9,152 bases of DNA from CAYVQE01 sp964633205 (lineage in GTDB: Bacteria > Myxococcota > B64-G9): contig CAZWFN010000202.1 in NCBI GenBank assembly GCA_964633205.1, positions 1 through 9,152 of the forward strand, given 5' to 3'. Shown here piece by piece: positions 6,501 through 9,152 of the stretch. Position 1 is the stretch's first letter. Every line of letters starts with the position of its first letter. Below the pieces are notes generated by a model. It searched no databases. It had not been told where the DNA came from and saw nothing but the letters and a program-made list of their open reading frames with translations. A program made the translations under genes and the position numbers.

Positions 6501-7563
6501 AAGGCCAAAAACCGAAAGAGAATTGCTGGCCGATCTGGAGCGCATGCTCCGAGACAAGTTGCCCGGAGGGTGGAAGCTGCGGATCGAGCGCGTCTCCAAA
6601 GAGAATACCGGTGGGCCGGATGCCCGGGTGGTCGTCTCGCCACCGGCCGGTGCTGAACTCGAGGTCGTGGTGGTCGTGCGCAATCGACTGGAGCCGCGTG
6701 ATGTGAAGCGTATTGTAGAACACTTGGAAAAGCTTGGGGCCGGCGAAGCACACGGGATGGTGATGGCCCCTTTCGTGAGCCCGCTGGCCCGTTCCAGGCT
6801 CAGCGAAGCCGACCTGGGCTATGCCGATGCCACCGGGACGACGGAGCTGACGCTGGCATCGGCCAGCTCATCGTTGACACTTTCTTCCGTGGGTGCCCAT
6901 ACCAATCCCTGGCCCGAAATGCGTCCTCTGGCATCATTGAAGGGCCCGGCCAGCGCCAGGGTCGTTCGGGCGCTGTGCGATTTTGCTCCGCCCTATGGGG
7001 TCAAAGAACTGTCCGAGCGGTCAGGGGCCTCGGCGCCGGTGGTCTCGCGGGTGCTCGGTGTGCTCGATTCGGATGGGCTCATCGAGCGCGCCAAAAGAGG
7101 GCCGGTCACCGAGGTGGACTGGGCCGGGATCCTTGAACGCTGGAGTGCGGATTACACCTTCGCCGAGACCAACCCGGTGCGTTCGTGCTTGGAGGCCAGG
7201 GGAGCACAAGCCCTGTTCGAAAAGCTCGCAGCAACCGATTTGAACTACGCCCTGACCGGGCCTGCCGCGGTTCGACATAAGGCGCGGGTGGCCGGCGAGA
7301 GAGCAGTGGCCCTGTTCGTCGACGATCTACCCAGAGCCAAACGGGCCCTCGGGCTGACCGAGGTTGAATCGGGCGCCAACGTGCTGCTGGCCGAGGCCTT
7401 CGACCCGGTCGTCTTCGAGCGAAGCAGCACCATCGACGGCTTGGTCGCGGTCGCTGCCAGCCAGGCCGCCATCGATTTGCTGACCGGACCCGGTCGTTGG
7501 CCCGCTCAGGGCCAGGCCTTGATCGCGTGGATGCGGGAAAACGAGAATGACTGGCGAGATTGA
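6490..7563 (+). CDS. AbiEi-like winged-helix antitoxin/repressor
   Basis: This 357-aa protein resembles the long AbiEi-family antitoxins I associate with actinobacterial genomes. Those regulators bind their own promoter and neutralise an AbiEii nucleotidyltransferase. About residues 55-135 hold a compact alpha/beta region (AELEVVVVV, then MVMAPFVSPLARSRL and YADATGT) that may have a nuclease-like fold of unknown activity. The winged helix is at about 147-215 (GVKELSERSGASAPVVSRVL, then GLIERAKRG). The C-terminal part contains NYALTGPAAV, GANVLLAEAFDPVVFER and GPGRWPAQGQALIAWM. I chose GTG 6490 because promoter and operator place transcription there; TTG 6463 and ATG 6544 remain possible. It overlaps the truncated partner gene by 17 bases. 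Codon use is less GC-extreme than in the GRE genes. The family call is moderately sure. Confidence 0.65.
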   Translation: MTRKRPKTERELLADLERMLRDKLPGGWKLRIERVSKENTGGPDARVVVSPPAGAELEVVVVVRNRLEPRDVKRIVEHLEKLGAGEAHGMVMAPFVSPLARSRLSEADLGYADATGTTELTLASASSSLTLSSVGAHTNPWPEMRPLASLKGPASARVVRALCDFAPPYGVKELSERSGASAPVVSRVLGVLDSDGLIERAKRGPVTEVDWAGILERWSADYTFAETNPVRSCLEARGAQALFEKLAATDLNYALTGPAAVRHKARVAGERAVALFVDDLPRAKRALGLTEVESGANVLLAEAFDPVVFERSSTIDGLVAVAASQAAIDLLTGPGRWPAQGQALIAWMRENENDWRD

Positions 7564-7774
7564 TCCGATCTACATAGCCGCCCGCAAGGTATTGCTCGAC
7601 GCCTTGCAGGCCCTCGGCCCCCAGCGCGATGCGGTAGTGCTGGTGGGGGCCCAGGCCGTGTACCTCCACACCGGCGAATCCGAAGTCGCAGTGGCGCCCT
7701 TTACACAAGATGCAGACGTGGCCCTGCATCCTGCTCGTCTGGTGGATGAGCCCATTCTGGCCACGGCCCTGTAG
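7547..7774 (+). pseudogene. Truncated AbiEii-like nucleotidyltransferase toxin
   Basis: This 75-aa frame starts with ATG inside the end of the antitoxin gene, the usual coupled arrangement of AbiE pairs. It matches the N terminus of a nucleotidyltransferase: a helical lead (RKVLLDALQALG), then VVLVGAQAVYLHTG, which corresponds to the glycine-containing nucleotide-binding motif. DADVAL follows, the Asp-x-Asp metal-binding pair. It ends at TAG 7772-7774, far short of a complete AbiEii-type protein of roughly 200-300 aa. None of the three frames after the stop resumes anything recognisable as this family, so the 3' part was deleted or replaced, not merely frameshifted. It is probably inactive; a function for the short form cannot be excluded. 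Confidence 0.65.
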
Positions 7775-7935
7775 TTCCATTCGAAGATGGTGAATTCAGG
7801 GCTCGGGCTTGCATGCGACTCGTCGCCGACCTGCTGTCGGTCCTGTGACGATGGCTTCCATGCTGTGAGGCTTTGGACAGCTCAAGCGCTTCGTTGGCTA
7901 CCTTTGGCGGGCATGCCCTTGCGGCCGCCACCGAA
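7775..7935. other. Scrambled junction behind the broken toxin
   Basis: No gene is supported here. The frame after the TAG gives Cys- and Ser-rich sequence without family resemblance. One + frame (about 7870-7965) is open into the second copy of the activase tail and would read AATELQPVR before its TGA, close to the true activase end AAAGLQPVR. Farther upstream this frame bears no likeness to the activase. The stretch looks like the junction between the truncated toxin and the displaced flank of the activase gene. Confidence 0.4.
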
Positions 7936-7963
7936 CTGCAGCCGGTGCGCTGAGCCGCAGCGC
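7936..7963 (+). repeat. Direct repeat, copy 2 (displaced activase tail)
   Basis: This exact 28-base copy of 6370-6397 includes the LQPVR codons, the TGA and the 6-base-arm hairpin (7947-7952 with 7958-7963). It lies just before the convergent end of rtcA. Similarity continues left to 7924 with three differences. Because no activase precedes it, this copy marks the far border of an inserted or duplicated block of about 1.57 kb that holds the AbiE-like pair. Confidence 0.85.
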
Positions 7964-7981
7964 TCCCGCGCTCGGCACCTC

Positions 7982-9025
7982 TCATCGGGTCTGTGCCGCG
8001 GGCTGTCCGGGGCCGAACTCCACCAGGGCTTGGCCGTCTTCGGGTTCGGTCAGCCGGACGTCGAGGTCCAAAAAGCGGCCGATCACGTCGAGCTGGGTGT
8101 GGGCGTGGCCGGTCAGGGGCAGGCTGCGGTAGCGGCCGCGGCCGGCCAGGGCCATGGGCAGCATGAGCTGATCGGCCAGGTAGGGCCCCACCGGGACCTC
8201 GCCGGCCAGGTAGGCCGCGGCCTGCTCCAGCGCCTCGTCGGCCACCCGCTCGGCGGGCACGCCCTTGCGGCCGAAGCCGCAGAACAGCTCGCTGACCCGT
8301 TCGTAGCGCAGCTCCAGCATGACGATGTTGCCCGGCCCGGCCGAGTCGGCCACCTGCTCGACCGCCGTGGCCCCCTCCGGCAGGTCCAGCCGCTGCGCCA
8401 GCCGCCGCACCTCCCGCTCGCCGATGTGGCGCGGCAGCCGGGCGCACAGGGCGCGGACGCGCCGCTCCAGCAGCCGGCCGCGCTGCAGCAGCTCCATGCC
8501 GCGCAGCGCCGCGACCGGCTCGATGCGCACGCTGAAGCGGCCGCCGCCGGCCGGATAGAACCCGGGCCGCTCCAGCTCGATGGCCACCCGCGGGCCCATG
8601 CGCTCGAGCAGCGGCAGGAAGACCCGCTGCAGAAAATCGACCGGCGGCGCCCAGGGGTTGTGGGTGCCGCCTTCCAGCCGCAGGCTGGAGGGCCCGGCGG
8701 CGGTGCACAGCGGCAGCAGCACCGTCTGCAGCACCAGGGTTGCGCTGCCGGCCGAGCCCACCGCGAAGCGGTAGTCGCCGGGCCGCACGCGGCCGGGCGC
8801 GAAGTCGAGCCGGGTCGAGCCGATGTCCAGCCCCGCCACCCGCGCCGCGCACACCTCGGCCGCAGCCGCCACCGCGGTCAGGTGCTGGCGCCGCAGCCCG
8901 GGCCGGCGCCGGCCGGCCCGGATCCGCTCGATGCGCAGCGGCCGGCCGGTGGCCATGGACAAGGTCACCGCGCTGCGCAGCACCTGCCCGCCGCCTTCGC
9001 CCCCGGAGCCGTCGATGTGGATCAT
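7982..9025 (-). CDS. rtcA: RNA 3'-terminal phosphate cyclase
   Basis: RtcA uses ATP to convert an RNA 3'-phosphate to a 2',3'-cyclic phosphate through a covalent enzyme-AMP intermediate; in bacteria it usually accompanies the RNA ligase RtcB in RNA repair. The 347-aa product follows the family end to end. Visible blocks are GSGGEGGGQVLRSAVTLS near the start, RAGRRRPGLRRQHLTAV, DYRFAVGSAGSATLVLQTVL, GFYPAGGG, ADQLMLPMAL, and GHAHTQLDVIGRFL, in which His307 aligns with the AMP-accepting His309 of the E. coli enzyme. The start at 9025 has the site GGAAGGA upstream and gives MIHIDGSGGEGG, the usual RtcA beginning; the open frame 20 codons longer (to 9085) is not needed. The C terminus is about ten residues longer than in E. 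coli. No rtcB or rtcR lies inside the window. A weak -10 (TATGCT, 9061-9056) exists without a good -35. Confidence 0.96.
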   Translation of the reverse strand: MIHIDGSGGEGGGQVLRSAVTLSMATGRPLRIERIRAGRRRPGLRRQHLTAVAAAAEVCAARVAGLDIGSTRLDFAPGRVRPGDYRFAVGSAGSATLVLQTVLLPLCTAAGPSSLRLEGGTHNPWAPPVDFLQRVFLPLLERMGPRVAIELERPGFYPAGGGRFSVRIEPVAALRGMELLQRGRLLERRVRALCARLPRHIGEREVRRLAQRLDLPEGATAVEQVADSAGPGNIVMLELRYERVSELFCGFGRKGVPAERVADEALEQAAAYLAGEVPVGPYLADQLMLPMALAGRGRYRSLPLTGHAHTQLDVIGRFLDLDVRLTEPEDGQALVEFGPGQPAAQTR

Positions 9026-9152
9026 GGCGGTCCTTCCCCGCTGCTCCGTCGGCCCAGCATACAACGACCCGGGGGCGGATCCCATCGCCGGGTGGCCGGA
9101 GGCATCCGCGCTGTCAGCAAATCAGCGCTACGTCTAGCTGTCGTGCCAAGAG

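Noticed and set aside
7701..8852. 383-aa - strand frame overlapping rtcA
   Set aside because: It is a shifted frame of rtcA running on into the broken junction; the rtcA frame has complete family motifs.
9026..9085. RtcA start 20 codons farther upstream
   Set aside because: The extra residues do not resemble the family, and the ATG at 9025 has its own ribosome binding site and matches the known N terminus.
9134..9152. Possible sigma54 promoter for rtcA (TTGGCACG on the - strand)
   Set aside because: The -24 half matches, but the required GC of the -12 element is absent at the right spacing (CTAGA in place of TTGCA).
1..9152. CRISPR array, tRNA, rRNA, IS element or riboswitch
   Set aside because: No regularly spaced repeats, tRNA-like cloverleaf, transposase or integrase frame, or recognisable riboswitch core was seen on either strand.

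Overview
The window is GC-rich, with G/C-biased third codon positions, and looks like a bacterial chromosome. It carries an oxygen-sensitive glycyl radical enzyme with its activase, an RtcA RNA cyclase and a secreted protein of unknown function. This suggests an anaerobic or facultative, high-GC, probably Gram-negative bacterium. That placement is inference; no rRNA, tRNA or taxonomic marker gene is present.

Layout, left to right. Bases 1-319 hold no gene but start with three back-to-back perfect hairpins (14-100). A 488-aa exported protein of unknown function follows on + (320-1786). A short XRE-type antitoxin gene lies on - (1993-2298). It has a near-consensus sigma70 promoter and a perfect inverted repeat that reaches into its start codon, but no recognisable toxin on either side. 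Next on + come a 989-aa glycyl radical enzyme (GRE, 2522-5491) and, overlapping it by one base, its radical-SAM activase (5491-6387). The GRE has an SCP2-like, potentially lipid-binding domain fused at its N terminus.

Behind the activase sits a small accessory module. It contains an AbiEi-like winged-helix antitoxin (6490-7563), again apparently leaderless with a palindrome over its start codon, and a truncated AbiEii-like nucleotidyltransferase (7547-7774). The module is bracketed by two copies of a 28-base direct repeat that contains the last codons and stop of the activase gene. This is what an insertion or duplication at the activase 3' end would leave. Finally rtcA (7982-9025, -) runs convergently toward the module.

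Functionally, the GRE and activase form one unit. The activase uses S-adenosylmethionine and an Fe-S cluster to place a radical on Gly963 of the GRE, which then acts through Cys630. The Cys-Val-Glu motif points to a dehydratase or lyase type of elimination, but the substrate cannot be read from the sequence. The two antitoxin-like genes flanking this unit both lack an intact toxin, so they look like leftover or repurposed autoregulated repressors. The most unusual items are the SCP2-GRE fusion, the duplicated activase tail around the AbiE module, and the two leaderless promoter/operator arrangements.
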